From Nitrospirota bacterium (GTDB lineage: Bacteria > Nitrospirota > Nitrospiria > Nitrospirales > Nitrospiraceae): a DNA stretch of 64,000 nucleotides. The translations under genes and the position numbers were made by a program. Below are positions 36,886-46,362 of this stretch, piece by piece. The notes beneath the pieces are model-generated. The model was not told the origin of the DNA and searched no databases. It saw only the letters and a program-made list of their open reading frames with translations. Where the stretch lies: NCBI GenBank assembly GCA_040755395.1, contig JBFMAX010000001.1, forward strand, positions 434,001-498,000, given 5' to 3'. Within the stretch, counting starts at the first letter, position 1, and each line of letters starts with the position of its first letter.

Positions 36886-38634
36886 ATGCATCCACTGCTC
36901 GAAACACTGAGGGCAAAATTCCCCGAGGCCGTGCTATCGGTCCAAGAGGATGAGGCCCGCGGAGAGCTGTCCGCCCGCGTCGCCGCCGACCGCATCGTAG
37001 ACGTGGCGCGGTTCCTTCACGATGATCCGGCGATGGCGTTCGATCACATCACGGATGTGTGCTCGGCCGACTTTCCGGAAGACCGCGAACGGTTCGAAGT
37101 GATCTACCATCTGCTGTCGTTGCCGCATCGCCGGCGCGTTCGGCTCAAGGCCCGCGTCACGGAAGACAACCCTTGCATCGATTCGGTCACCGCCGTTTGG
37201 AAAGGCGCGGAGTTCATGGAGCGGGAGGTCTACGACTTGATGGGCATCCGCTTCGACGGGCATCCGGACCTGCGCCGCATCCTCATGCCGGAAGACTACG
37301 ACGAGGGCTACCCGCTCCGGAAAGATTTCCCGACGGAAGGCAAGGGTTGGCGTAGCTCCTTCGAATTCATCCCCCGGCTTGACGAGCCGCCCGTCGAAGT
37401 CGAAGGCGAGATCTCCGAAGACCTGAAGAAACCCTTCATGGCCGGCAACGGAGCCGTGTCATCCATCCGTAAGGAGGAGTTGCTGCTGAACATGGGCCCC
37501 CAACACCCGAGCACGCACGGCGTGCTGCGGGTGGTGCTCGAACTCGACGGCGAGCGGATCGTCAAGGCGACGCCGGACCTCGGCTACCTGCACCGCGGGG
37601 TGGAAAAGCTGGCCGAGGGGTTGCACTACCTGCAGATCATCCCGCACACCGACCGGCTCGATTACGTCTGCGCCATGGCGAACAACTACGCGTATGTCCG
37701 GGCCGTCGAGAAGCTCGTGGGTGTCAAGGTGCCGGAACGCGCCGAGTATATCCGCACGATCGTCGCGGAGATGCAGCGGGTGGTCGGTCACCTGTTCTGG
37801 CTGGGCACGCAGGCGCTGGACATCGGCGCGATGACGGTCTTTTTCTGGACGTTTCGCGAGCGCGAAGCACTGTTGGACATGTTCGAGAAGCTCTGCGGCG
37901 CGCGGCTTACGTTGAACTATTACCGTATCGGCGGCGTGGACAGCGACTTCACGCCCGACCTCGTCGCGCGCCTGAAAGCGTTCCTCGACACGTTCTACGA
38001 CAAGATTCACGAGTACGACACGCTCCTCATGACGAACCGGATCTGGCTGTCCCGCACGAAGAACGTGGCCGTCATTTCCGCCGAAGACGCGATCAACTTC
38101 GGCCTCACCGGACCGGTGCTGCGCGGCTCGGGAGTCGCATACGACGTGCGCAAGTTCGAACCCTACGGCATGTACGACCGGGTGGAATGGGAAGTGCCGG
38201 TCGGCAAGAGCGGCGACACCTACGACCGGTACTGGGTGCGCATGGAAGAGATGCGGCAGAGTTGCCGGATCATCCGCCAATGCTTGGACCAGATGCCGCC
38301 CGGCCCGATCATGGCCGATCTCCCGCAGGTGATCCCGCCGCCCAAGCCCAAGGTCATGCGGGACATGGAGAGCCTGATCCACCATTTCATCATCTTCACG
38401 CAGGGCTTCAAGCCGCCGAAAGGCGAGACCTATTGCGCGTCGGAAGCGCCGAAAGGAGAACTGGGCTTCTTCATCATCAGCGACGGGAGTCCCCGGCCCT
38501 ATCGGTTGAAGATCCGGGCTCCGTCGTTCGTTCACATGGGCGCCTTCGACCACATGGCGCGCGGCTATCTGATCTCGGACATCATCACGATCTTCGGCAC
38601 CTACGACATCGTGATGGGAGAATGCGACCGCTAA
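36886..38634 (+). CDS. nuoCD: Fused NADH-quinone oxidoreductase subunit C/D
   Basis: This 582-residue natural fusion has the NuoC (30-kDa) part at about 1-165, with VYDLMGIRFDGHPDLRRILM, and NuoD (49-kDa) from about 195. The quinone-site His is H211 in GPQHPSTHGVLR. R237 in YLHRGVEK corresponds to the arginine that is dimethylated in mammalian complex I (bovine mature numbering R85). The C-terminus ends IVMGECDR as in other NuoD chains. The ATG follows the repeat arm at 36885. Confidence 0.96.
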   Translation: MHPLLETLRAKFPEAVLSVQEDEARGELSARVAADRIVDVARFLHDDPAMAFDHITDVCSADFPEDRERFEVIYHLLSLPHRRRVRLKARVTEDNPCIDSVTAVWKGAEFMEREVYDLMGIRFDGHPDLRRILMPEDYDEGYPLRKDFPTEGKGWRSSFEFIPRLDEPPVEVEGEISEDLKKPFMAGNGAVSSIRKEELLLNMGPQHPSTHGVLRVVLELDGERIVKATPDLGYLHRGVEKLAEGLHYLQIIPHTDRLDYVCAMANNYAYVRAVEKLVGVKVPERAEYIRTIVAEMQRVVGHLFWLGTQALDIGAMTVFFWTFREREALLDMFEKLCGARLTLNYYRIGGVDSDFTPDLVARLKAFLDTFYDKIHEYDTLLMTNRIWLSRTKNVAVISAEDAINFGLTGPVLRGSGVAYDVRKFEPYGMYDRVEWEVPVGKSGDTYDRYWVRMEEMRQSCRIIRQCLDQMPPGPIMADLPQVIPPPKPKVMRDMESLIHHFIIFTQGFKPPKGETYCASEAPKGELGFFIISDGSPRPYRLKIRAPSFVHMGAFDHMARGYLISDIITIFGTYDIVMGECDR

Positions 38635-38644
38635 TAGAGGCGTC

Positions 38645-38744
38645 ACTGGTCAAGCGTCAACCGTCAACCGAGAGACAGGATGGTGGCCTCTCTTCGAGTC
38701 GATGGACGAAATGCCGATTGATGAATGACGCGAGCTGACAGGGC
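38645..38744. repeat. Junction spacer (GTCAACC family), nuoCD-nuoE
   Basis: CTGGTCAAGCGTCAACCGTC near 38646 is a tandem of GTCAA words like those of the other junctions. The opposite arm (GATTGATGAATGACG near 38717) is only loosely complementary, so this copy is decayed or half-armed. Confidence 0.4.
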
Positions 38745-39278
38745 ATGAGACTGTCGGAGAAATATAAGGATCAGATAGCCGATATCCTGTCCCGCTACCC
38801 GGTTCGACGCTCGGCGCTGTTGCCGCTGCTGTGCCTGGCGCAGCAGGAGGAAGGCTACGTGAGCGAGGCGGCGATGAAGGAAATCGCCGGCATCCTGAAA
38901 CTGACGCCGCCGCAGGTGTACGAGACGGTCACGTTCTACACGATGCTGAACCTGAAGCCAGTGGGAAAGTTCCACATTCAGGTGTGCAAATCGCTGATGT
39001 GCGCCTTGGTCGGGTCCGACACGTTGCTCGGCTGGCTCCGCGCCAAGCTGGGGATCAAGCCCGGCGAAACTACTCCGGACCGGATGTTCACCCTCAGTAC
39101 GGTGGAATGCTTGGCCGCCTGCGGGGCCGGGCCGATGATGCAGATCAACGACGACTATTACGAGAAGCTGACCGAAGAGAAGGTGGATCGGATCCTGGCC
39201 GACCTGAAACGCGACGGCACGTCTCCCTTGAAGAGCGGGCCGTTCATGCTGCCTGAACCAGTGAACAGTAAGGGGTAA
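38745..39278 (+). CDS. nuoE: NADH-quinone oxidoreductase subunit E
   Basis: This 177-residue thioredoxin-like subunit holds the [2Fe-2S] cluster N1a through C81, C86, C122 and C126 (VCKSLMC and CLAAC). The N-terminal helical part (KYKDQIADILSRYPVRRSAL) is typical. The last residues (PVNSKG) are encoded by the first bases of the next junction repeat, so the repeat seems to have replaced or extended the natural C-terminus. Confidence 0.95.
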   Translation: MRLSEKYKDQIADILSRYPVRRSALLPLLCLAQQEEGYVSEAAMKEIAGILKLTPPQVYETVTFYTMLNLKPVGKFHIQVCKSLMCALVGSDTLLGWLRAKLGIKPGETTPDRMFTLSTVECLAACGAGPMMQINDDYYEKLTEEKVDRILADLKRDGTSPLKSGPFMLPEPVNSKG

Positions 39279-39365
39279 ACGGTGAGGAGTCAGGGGATGC
39301 GTCGGCTTTTTGTTCTCAATTTCGCACCCCCTTACCCCTCACTCCTTACCCCTTACCGATGAGAT
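39259..39365. repeat. Junction inverted-repeat spacer (GTAAGGGG family), nuoE-nuoF
   Basis: The left arm AGTAAGGGGTAAACGGTGAG and following GTCAGGGG pair with the right arm CTTACCCCTCACTCCTTACC and CCTTACC (about 39331-39358). GTAAGGGGTAA is exact. The loop is about 35 nt. The left arm overlaps the nuoE stop codon. Confidence 0.78.
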
Positions 39366-39369
39366 CGCA

Positions 39370-40686
39370 ATGGCCAAACACGAACTCATTTTGCTGAAGA
39401 ACATGACATCGCCGGGCTACACGGGCTCGCTGGCGGACTACGAGCGGGCGGGCGGATATCAGGCGCTCCGCAAGACGCTCGGCAAGATCGCACCGGCGGA
39501 CGTGACGGCGATAGTGGTGAAGTCGGGATTGCGGGGGCGCGGGGGCGCGGGATTCCCGACCGGGATCAAATGGGGATTCCTGCCCAAGGATTATCAGGGT
39601 CCTCGTTACCTGTGCTGCAACGCGGACGAGAGCGAACCGGGCACGTTCAAGGACCGCCAACTGATCGAACGCGACCCCCACCAGGTCATCGAAGGCATCC
39701 TGCTCGCCTGTTACGCCATCGGGGCCGAGACCGCCTACATCTATATTCGAGGGGAATTTGCCTTGGGCGCCGCGATTCTGGAACGGGCCTTGTCGGAAGC
39801 CGGAGCCGCCGGCTACATCGGCCGGAACATTCTCGGCACGGGGGTCAACATCGACGTGTGGATTCACCGCGGAGCCGGCGCCTACATTTGCGGGGAAGAG
39901 ACGGCGCTCCTGGAGTCGCTCGAAGGGAAGCGGGGCTTGCCGCGCGTGAAACCGCCGTTTCCTGCCACCCACGGCCTGTACGGCAAGCCGACCGTGGTCA
40001 ACAACGTGGAGACGCTCGCGAACCTGCCGCATATCCTCAACCGCGGCGCCGAATGGTTCGCCTCGATCGGTTCGCCGCCGAAGAGCACGGGCACCCGCAT
40101 CTTCTGCGTGAGCGGCCATGTGCGGCGGCCCGGCAATTACGAAGTGCCGATGGGAATTACGTTCCGCGAGTTGATCTTCGAACACGCCGGCGGCATGCGC
40201 TCGGACAAGTCGCTGAAGGCGTTCATCCCGGGAGGGGCGTCGGCGCCGTTTTTGACCCCGGACCACTTGGACGTGAAAATGGACTTCGAGTCGGTGGCCC
40301 AGGCCGGGTCGATGCTGGGATCGGGCGGGGTCACGGTCATGGAGGAAGGCACCAGCATGGTCTGGGCCACGCTGCGCCTGATGGAGTTCTTCTACCACGA
40401 GTCCTGCGGCAAGTGCACCCCGTGCCGGGAAGGCAGTTCGTGGTTGGTCCAGACCATGCGTCGCATCCTCGCCAAGCGCGGCCGCCGGGAGGACCTTGAA
40501 ACCCTGACCGATCTGTGCCAGAACATCGCCGGCCGAACGGTCTGCGCGTTCGGCGACGCCGAGGTGGCCCCGGTCATGAGCACCCTGAAGTACTGGCGGC
40601 ACGAGTATGAGGACCTGATCCGGGAGGCGGAATCGCTGGGCCTGTCAGGCGTCCCCGAACTGGTCCTGCCGGCGGGACGATATTAA
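39370..40686 (+). CDS. nuoF: NADH-quinone oxidoreductase subunit F
   Basis: This 438-residue subunit oxidises NADH. It has the FMN/NAD-binding GLRGRGGAGFPTGIKWGF and CNADESEPGTFKDR, and the N3 cluster motif SCGKCTPCREG with a further Cys in DLCQNIAGRTVCAFGD. The ATG at 39370 is set by GATGAG upstream and the family N-terminus. Confidence 0.96.
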   Translation: MAKHELILLKNMTSPGYTGSLADYERAGGYQALRKTLGKIAPADVTAIVVKSGLRGRGGAGFPTGIKWGFLPKDYQGPRYLCCNADESEPGTFKDRQLIERDPHQVIEGILLACYAIGAETAYIYIRGEFALGAAILERALSEAGAAGYIGRNILGTGVNIDVWIHRGAGAYICGEETALLESLEGKRGLPRVKPPFPATHGLYGKPTVVNNVETLANLPHILNRGAEWFASIGSPPKSTGTRIFCVSGHVRRPGNYEVPMGITFRELIFEHAGGMRSDKSLKAFIPGGASAPFLTPDHLDVKMDFESVAQAGSMLGSGGVTVMEEGTSMVWATLRLMEFFYHESCGKCTPCREGSSWLVQTMRRILAKRGRREDLETLTDLCQNIAGRTVCAFGDAEVAPVMSTLKYWRHEYEDLIREAESLGLSGVPELVLPAGRY

Positions 40687-40777
40687 AAACGTTAAACGTG
40701 AATCGTTATTCGTGAATCGCAAAAGGACAGATCGGCTCTTGCGTTGAACGGTTAACGGTTAACGAATAACGGGGAAC
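40687..40777. repeat. Junction inverted-repeat spacer (CGTTAAC family), nuoF-nuoG
   Basis: The left arm AACGTTAAACGTGAATCGTT and ATTCGTGAA face the right arm TTGAACGGTTAACGGTTAAC and GAATAACG. The word family is shared with the nuoB-nuoCD junction. Confidence 0.7.
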
Positions 40778-43480
40778 ATGCCTAGCACGAGCACAGAAAC
40801 AGTGAAACTTACCATCGACGGCATCCCGGTGACGGTGCCGAAGGGCACGTTGCTCATCGAGGCGGCGCGCCGGGTGGGGGTGATGATCCCGCATTTCTGT
40901 TACCACCCGAAGCTCAAGCCGGACGCCAACTGCCGGATGTGTCTGGTGGAGATCGAAAAGATGCCCAAGCTTCAGACGGCCTGCAGCACCCCGGTGACCG
41001 AGGGGATGAGCGTCCGCACGGCCACCACCGTCGTCGACGAAGCGCACAAGTCGGTGCTGGAGTTCATTCTGGCCAACCATCCCCTGGACTGCCCGGTCTG
41101 CGATCAGGGCGGCCGCTGCGACCTGCAGGACTTCTCTCACGAGTACACGCCGACCACCAGCCGGTTCATCGAGGTCAAGCGCATTTTCCCGAAGGAATAT
41201 TTCAGCCCGCTGATCGAAACCCAGATGAACCGGTGCGTCCAGTGCCTGCGCTGTGTCCGGTATTGCGACGAGGTCATGGATGTCAAAGCGCTGGCGCCGG
41301 CCGGCCGAGGAACGATGACCGAGATCAAGCATTTCGGCCCTCACCCGTTGGAGTGCGAGTTCTGCGGGGGCTGCGTGCAGATTTGTCCCGTCGGAGCCAT
41401 CACCAGCCGCCTGTCGATGTACGAATACCGGCCCTGGATGCTGAAACGGACCGACACCGTCTGCGCCTACTGCGGGGACGGCTGCCAGATCACGATCCAG
41501 ACCAAGGACGACGAACTGGTCGAAGTCATGTCGGCCTATGGCGCCGGCCGCAACAACGGCGACCTGTGCGCGCGAGGCTTCTTCGGGTATCACGCCACCA
41601 GTCACCCGGAGCGTTTGATGCGCCCACTGATCCGCCGCGACGGCCGGCTGGTGGAGACGACCTGGGAAGACGCGCTGGAATACGCGGCCGGCGCCGCGAT
41701 CCGACTCAAGCTGAAGCATGGCCCGGACGCGTTCGCCGGGTTGATCGCGTCCCGCTGCACGAACGAAGACCTCTATGTGTTTCAGAAATTCATGCGCCTG
41801 ACGATCGGCACCAACCGCATCGACGGCAGCGCGCGCTACGGCCACCTTAACGGCGTTCAAGCGATGCGCCGGGTGCAGGGCACCCACCGGTGGACCGTCA
41901 CGTTCGACGACATCGTCGCCGCCGACGCGCTGTTGCTGGTCGGCACCAACATCACGGAGACCAATCCCGTCACGGGCCTGAGAGTGAAAGAAGCCGTCAA
42001 GAAGCGGCAGGCGACGCTGGTGACGGTCGAAGCCCTCGATCCGGCGATCGACACGATCAGCAACATCGCGAATCTCGCGCAACATCACTTCTCCGCCCAC
42101 CCGGCTCGGTTCGGCCCTGTCGCCGTGGGCTTGATCAAGGCGGTGATCGAGGACGGCCACGTGGATCAGGCCCTCCTCCAGCAGGCGCCGGCCTATGTGA
42201 GCGCGATCACGCAGGCGGTGGAACGCTTGTCATGGGAGGAACTTGAAGCCGCCACCGGCTCGACTCGGGCGTCCATGCTCGACGCCGCACGGGTCCTGGC
42301 GCGCGCCGGACGCCTGGTCGTCCTCATCGGACCCGGCGTGTTGCGAAATCCCGGCGGGTACAATACGGCCGCCAACCTGCTCGATTTGTTGCTGCTCACC
42401 GGGCATCATGGGCGTCCGGGCTGCGGATTCGCGCCTCTGGCCGAGGAGAACAACGACCAGGGCGCCGTGGAGATGGGGGCCGTCGCGGAGTTTCTCCCCG
42501 GTCCCGTCGACCGCACGGATCGAACCGCGCGCGAGCGGCTGGCCAACCTGTGGAAGGAGGAGCTTCCCAAGGGACCAGGCGCCACGCTGATGGAGATGAT
42601 CGAGGACGCGCGCGCCGGCAGGCTGAAAGCCCTGTTCGTGGTCGGCGAGAACCCGGTCGGCAGCCTGCCGGCCGCCGCCGGCGCGAAGGAGGCGTTGGGC
42701 AATCTCGAACTGCTGGTCTGTCAGGAACTGTTCCTCACCGAGACGGCATCGCTCGCCCACGTGGTGTTGCCGGCCTGTTCCTATGCCGAGAAGGACGGGA
42801 CCTTCACGAACAGCGAAGGGCATGTGCAGGCCGTCCGGCAGGCGATCCAACCGATCGGCGAGAGTCGCCCCGACTGGGAAGTGTGTTCGGCTCTGTCGGG
42901 GCTGATGGGCTACCCGCTCGAATACGGCGACGCGCGTGAGATCTTGAAGGAGATTCGCGGCCTCATTCCCGGCTACGGTCTGCTGGGGCCGGCGCCGACG
43001 CCGCCTCAAGTCGATCGCGCGGCGGTCGAGCGATATCTCAGCCGAGGATACGCCGATGATATCGCGAGCCGGTACCGACTTTCTGGAGCGCGGCGAGAGG
43101 CGAGGGGCCAGGGGCCAGGGACGAGAGACCACGGGAAAAACGACATGCTCACGTTGGTATTGGGGCAGTCGCTGTTCCATTCGGGTAAACTGTCGACCCG
43201 CGCCAAGGGCCTGCTTCAGGTGGAAAGCGTCGGCTTGTTGAGAATGAACCCCGCCGACGCGGCGCGGCATGATGTGTCGGACGGCGATCGGGTCCGCGTG
43301 TTTAACTCGCGCGGCGAGTTCACGACAGCCGTGAAAATCCTGGCACGTATCCCGGAAGGGATGGCGTTCTTCCCCGAGCATTTCGATCAGGACGCCAAGG
43401 CGCTGGCCGACGTGGAGATCGACCCCGTGACGAAGGTGCCGTATTGCAAAATGTCGCAGGTGAACGTGGAACGGATATAA
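40778..43480 (+). CDS. nuoG: NADH-quinone oxidoreductase subunit G
   Basis: This 900-residue subunit begins with a [2Fe-2S] ferredoxin domain (CYHPKLKPDANCRMC), the His-Cys cluster in CPVCDQGGRCDLQDFSH, and two [4Fe-4S] motifs (CVQCLRCVRYC and CEFCGGCVQICP). A molybdopterin-oxidoreductase-like body follows, opening with CAYCGDGCQ. It relays electrons along the peripheral arm. Residues of about 770-790 (ARREARGQGPGTRDHGKND) have no counterpart I know in NuoG and are encoded by a junction-type repeat inserted in frame, between the body and the C-terminal dinucleotide-binding-like domain. Confidence 0.95.
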   Translation: MPSTSTETVKLTIDGIPVTVPKGTLLIEAARRVGVMIPHFCYHPKLKPDANCRMCLVEIEKMPKLQTACSTPVTEGMSVRTATTVVDEAHKSVLEFILANHPLDCPVCDQGGRCDLQDFSHEYTPTTSRFIEVKRIFPKEYFSPLIETQMNRCVQCLRCVRYCDEVMDVKALAPAGRGTMTEIKHFGPHPLECEFCGGCVQICPVGAITSRLSMYEYRPWMLKRTDTVCAYCGDGCQITIQTKDDELVEVMSAYGAGRNNGDLCARGFFGYHATSHPERLMRPLIRRDGRLVETTWEDALEYAAGAAIRLKLKHGPDAFAGLIASRCTNEDLYVFQKFMRLTIGTNRIDGSARYGHLNGVQAMRRVQGTHRWTVTFDDIVAADALLLVGTNITETNPVTGLRVKEAVKKRQATLVTVEALDPAIDTISNIANLAQHHFSAHPARFGPVAVGLIKAVIEDGHVDQALLQQAPAYVSAITQAVERLSWEELEAATGSTRASMLDAARVLARAGRLVVLIGPGVLRNPGGYNTAANLLDLLLLTGHHGRPGCGFAPLAEENNDQGAVEMGAVAEFLPGPVDRTDRTARERLANLWKEELPKGPGATLMEMIEDARAGRLKALFVVGENPVGSLPAAAGAKEALGNLELLVCQELFLTETASLAHVVLPACSYAEKDGTFTNSEGHVQAVRQAIQPIGESRPDWEVCSALSGLMGYPLEYGDAREILKEIRGLIPGYGLLGPAPTPPQVDRAAVERYLSRGYADDIASRYRLSGARREARGQGPGTRDHGKNDMLTLVLGQSLFHSGKLSTRAKGLLQVESVGLLRMNPADAARHDVSDGDRVRVFNSRGEFTTAVKILARIPEGMAFFPEHFDQDAKALADVEIDPVTKVPYCKMSQVNVERI
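43087..43142. repeat. In-frame repeat insertion inside nuoG
   Basis: GCGAGAGGCGAGGGGCCAGG and GGCCAGGGACGAGAGACC form a purine-rich tandem of GGGGCCAG/GAGAGGCG words, as in other junction repeats. It lengthens the protein by about 19 residues without breaking the frame. Confidence 0.7.
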
Positions 43481-43482
43481 CC

Positions 43483-43562
43483 AATCGTCAATGGTCATTG
43501 GTCAACGGTCACCGGGAAATAGGCACGGCTCACCATTGACTGTTTTCCATTGACCGTTGACA
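43483..43562. repeat. Junction inverted-repeat spacer (GTCAATGG family), nuoG-nuoH
   Basis: The left arm CGTCAATGGTCATTGGTCAA and CGGTCA faces the right arm CCATTGACTGTTTTCCATTG and ACCGTTGAC. GTCAACGGTCA/GACCGTTGAC and GTCAATGGT/ACCATTGAC pair exactly in parts. Confidence 0.75.
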
Positions 43563-43588
43563 TCGACGATCTTCAGTCCGGAGGAACC

Positions 43589-44662
43589 GTGGTTGAAACA
43601 AGTCTGAAGCTGGTCATCTCGCTGACGCAAATTGCCGCCGTGATGGGCGTGGTTCTGCTCACGGTCATGCTGCTGACCCTGCTCGAGCGAAAGGTGCTCG
43701 GTTGGATGCAGGACCGGATGGGCCCGATGGAAGTCGGCCCGTACGGCATCCTCCAGCCGATCGCGGACGGGATCAAACTCTTCTTTAAGGAAGACATCAT
43801 TCCGGCCGGTGCGAACAAATTTCTCTTCAGCCTGGCGCCGATCCTCGCGCTGGTTCCGGCCTTGATCGGGTTTGCCGTCGTGCCGTTCGGCCCGAACCAG
43901 ACGGTGGAACTGTTCGGGGTTCAGTTCAAACCGTTCGTCATCAGCGACATCAACATCGGGATCCTCTATATCCTGGCGTTCGCGTCGATCGGCGCCTACG
44001 GGATCATCCTCGGCGGCTGGGCGTCCAACAGCAAGTACTCGCTGCTCGGCGGATTGCGGTCGGCCGCGCAGGTCATCAGCTACGAACTGAACGTGGGCTT
44101 GGCGATCGTCGGCGTGCTGCTCCTGGCCGGCTCGCTGAGTCTCGTCAAGATCGCGGAAGCCCAGGCCGGCGGCTTCTGGCACTGGTTCGTTTTCGCGCCG
44201 CCCTTCCCGCAGATTTTCGCGTTCGTCGTGTACGTCATCTCGGCGGTGGCCGAGACCAACCGTGTGCCGTTCGATCTGCCGGAAGCCGAAAGCGAATTGG
44301 TGGCGGGATTCTTCACCGAATACAGCGGGATGCGATTCGCGTTCTACTTTCTCGCCGAATACGCCAACATGATCCTGGTGTCCTGCGTCGCCGCGGCGCT
44401 GTTCCTGGGCGGGTGGAACGCCCCCTATCCGGGCACGATCCTGGCCCGGATCGGCTTGGAACACATTTCCTGGATGGAGAACGTGGGCTGGTTCACCGTC
44501 AAAGTGTACTTTTTCCTGTTCCTGTTCTTCTGGCTGCGGGCCACGCTGCCACGCCTGCGCTATGACCAACTGATGCGGTTCGGGTGGAAGGTCATGCTGC
44601 CGATCGCGCTGGGCAACATCCTGATCACGTCGGTCGCGGCATATCTGTTCCCGAGGAGCTGA
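43589..44662 (+). CDS. nuoH: NADH-quinone oxidoreductase subunit H
   Basis: This 357-residue membrane subunit forms the quinone-entry region. Recognisable parts are [35 protein letters not shown], the Glu-rich loop [20 protein letters not shown] and TEYSGMRF. I chose GTG 43589, which follows GGAGGA, rather than TTG 43550, which lies in the repeat arm. Confidence 0.95.
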   Translation: MVETSLKLVISLTQIAAVMGVVLLTVMLLTLLERKVLGWMQDRMGPMEVGPYGILQPIADGIKLFFKEDIIPAGANKFLFSLAPILALVPALIGFAVVPFGPNQTVELFGVQFKPFVISDINIGILYILAFASIGAYGIILGGWASNSKYSLLGGLRSAAQVISYELNVGLAIVGVLLLAGSLSLVKIAEAQAGGFWHWFVFAPPFPQIFAFVVYVISAVAETNRVPFDLPEAESELVAGFFTEYSGMRFAFYFLAEYANMILVSCVAAALFLGGWNAPYPGTILARIGLEHISWMENVGWFTVKVYFFLFLFFWLRATLPRLRYDQLMRFGWKVMLPIALGNILITSVAAYLFPRS

Positions 44663-44687
44663 TGGCTAATAGCTGATAGCTGTAGGC

Positions 44688-45227
44688 ATGAAATTCAAGA
44701 ACTGGCTCAAGACGATCACCTTTTACGAGATCCTGGTGGGCATGAAGGCCACGTTGACGCATTTGCTGCGCTATCGGCCGATCACGCTCCAGTATCCTCA
44801 CGAGAAACGCACCCTGCCGGACAGCTACCGCGGCATGCTCGCGTTGCTGCGCTACGATGACGGCACGGAGAAATGCGTCGGATGCGATCTCTGCGAAGCG
44901 GCCTGCCCCTCCCGGGTGATCCGGGTGGTCAGCGCGGAAGTGCCGGGCGAACCCACCAAGCGGTACGCGAAAGAATATTACATGGACATGACACGCTGCC
45001 TCTTTTGCGGCCTGTGCGTCGATGCCTGCCCGGTGGACGCCCTGGGCATGACCCGCGAATTCGAGTGGGCGGTCTATGACAAACGGCAGCTCCTCCTGAA
45101 TAAGGAACAACTCCTCGCCATCGGCGACCGGTCATTTCTTGTGCGAGAGAAACGGCTGGAGCTGCAGCACCCGAATGTGGCGTTCTTCAACGTCGCGTTC
45201 AAGCACGTGCCACAGAAACCAACGTGA
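44688..45227 (+). CDS. nuoI: NADH-quinone oxidoreductase subunit I
   Basis: This 179-residue subunit carries two [4Fe-4S] clusters (N6a and N6b) through CVGCDLCEAACPSRVI and CLFCGLCVDACPVDAL. The short nuoH-nuoI gap holds a one-armed repeat (GCTAATAGCTGATAGCTG). The 137-nt gap after the gene has no further gene. Confidence 0.96.
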   Translation: MKFKNWLKTITFYEILVGMKATLTHLLRYRPITLQYPHEKRTLPDSYRGMLALLRYDDGTEKCVGCDLCEAACPSRVIRVVSAEVPGEPTKRYAKEYYMDMTRCLFCGLCVDACPVDALGMTREFEWAVYDKRQLLLNKEQLLAIGDRSFLVREKRLELQHPNVAFFNVAFKHVPQKPT

Positions 45228-45364
45228 GCCCCTCTCCTTGCCCTCGCTGCGGTTCACCATACAGAGGCGAATGGGGCGGCACCGGCTGTGGGCCTGGAAC
45301 CTGAACACGACCGGCGGGCCGGCGCTTTGACTTCCGGACTCGGAACGACAGGAGGCTGCGTCCG

Positions 45365-45877
45365 TTGAATCAGTTCTTCTTTTTGTACTTCGCCGGCGTC
45401 ATCGCGCTGACCTCGGTCCTCGTCGTCGCGCTGCGCAATCCCGTCTACAGCGCCCTCGCTCTGTTGATCATGTTTTTCCACGTCGCGGGCCTGTATGTGA
45501 CCCTGCACGCGGAGTTTCTCGCCGCCGTGCAAGTCATCGTGTACGCGGGCGCGATCCTGGTGCTCTACCTATTCGTGGTCATGCTGCTGAACGTCAAGCG
45601 CGAAGACCGTTACCACGCGCAACTGCCGGTCGCGGGGTTGCTGGGGTTGACGTTCCTGACGACGGTGCTGCTCGCGGCGGTCCGCTTCCGCGACGCCGGC
45701 GCTCCCGCGGGGACGGCCGACGGCGCCGCCGGGGCGTCGGGGAACACGGAAACGATCGGCCAGGTGCTGTATTCGACGTACCTTTTTCCGTTCGAGATCG
45801 CCTCGCTCATCCTGCTGGTCGCCATGATCGGCGCGATCGTCCTCGCGAAAAAAGATATCGGGGGACGTGAAACGTGA
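45365..45877 (+). CDS. nuoJ: NADH-quinone oxidoreductase subunit J
   Basis: This 170-residue membrane subunit has five helices, with ALALLIMFFHVAGLYVTLHA and VQVIVYAGAILVLYLFVVM typical of NuoJ. It starts at TTG 45365 after AGGAGG. The loop of about residues 115-135 (APAGTADGAAGASGNTE) is Ala/Gly-rich and variable. Confidence 0.94.
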   Translation: MNQFFFLYFAGVIALTSVLVVALRNPVYSALALLIMFFHVAGLYVTLHAEFLAAVQVIVYAGAILVLYLFVVMLLNVKREDRYHAQLPVAGLLGLTFLTTVLLAAVRFRDAGAPAGTADGAAGASGNTETIGQVLYSTYLFPFEIASLILLVAMIGAIVLAKKDIGGRET

Positions 45878-45950
45878 AGCGTAAGGCATCATGCGCGAGA
45901 TGGTCTGAAGCGCCTTATTGTTTGTCCCAACGCGTCACGAGGCATACGTC
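45866..45950. repeat. Weak junction repeat (CGTGAAACG family), nuoJ-nuoK
   Basis: GACGTGAAACGTGAAGCGTA overlaps the nuoJ stop and uses the words of the ispA-hpnA spacer. The facing arm (GCGTCACGAGGCATACGTC before nuoK) is only partly complementary. Confidence 0.4.
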
Positions 45951-46253
45951 ATGATCCCCTTAAGCTATTACATCATCCTGAGCGCCTTCGTGTTCATCAC
46001 CGGCGTGGTGGGCGTGCTGATCCGGCGGAACATCATCATCATTCTGCTGTCGGTGGAGCTGATGCTGAACGCTACGAACATCAACTTCGTGGCCTTCTCG
46101 CATTATCTTCAGAGCGTGGCCGGCCAGGTGTTCGTCTTTTTCGCGCTGACGGTCGCGGCGGCCGAGGTCGCCGTCGGTCTGGCGATCATCATCGCCCTCT
46201 ACCGATCCAAATCGAGCATTAACGTGGACGAGTTTCAGCTTCTAAAATGGTGA
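45951..46253 (+). CDS. nuoK: NADH-quinone oxidoreductase subunit K
   Basis: This 100-residue three-helix antiporter-like subunit has the conserved [20 protein letters not shown] with the membrane glutamate, and [17 protein letters not shown]. The start at ATG 45951 ([10 protein letters not shown]) fits the family; GAGG is upstream. Confidence 0.95.
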   Translation: MIPLSYYIILSAFVFITGVVGVLIRRNIIIILLSVELMLNATNINFVAFSHYLQSVAGQVFVFFALTVAAAEVAVGLAIIIALYRSKSSINVDEFQLLKW

Positions 46254-46254
46254 A

Positions 46255-46358
46255 CATGTCATTGGTCAACGGGCATAGGTCAACGGCAAGGAACCGAACA
46301 CCGGCTTTCAGAGCATTTCTTCACTGTTGATCAATGACTCTTGTCCATTTGACCCATT
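46255..46358. repeat. Junction inverted-repeat spacer (GTCATTGGTCAAC family), nuoK-nuoL
   Basis: GTCATTGGTCAAC on the left and GTTGATCAATGAC on the right pair over 13 nt with one mismatch; further GGTCAACGG and GTCCATTTGACCC words extend the arms. The loop is about 35-40 nt. The nuoL ATG lacks a Shine-Dalgarno because the arm ends 4-5 nt before it. Confidence 0.75.
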
Positions 46359-46362
46359 ACAT

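Noticed and set aside
36886-38634. Gene fusion of nuoC and nuoD as a novelty
   Set aside because: NuoCD fusions are well known in several bacterial groups.
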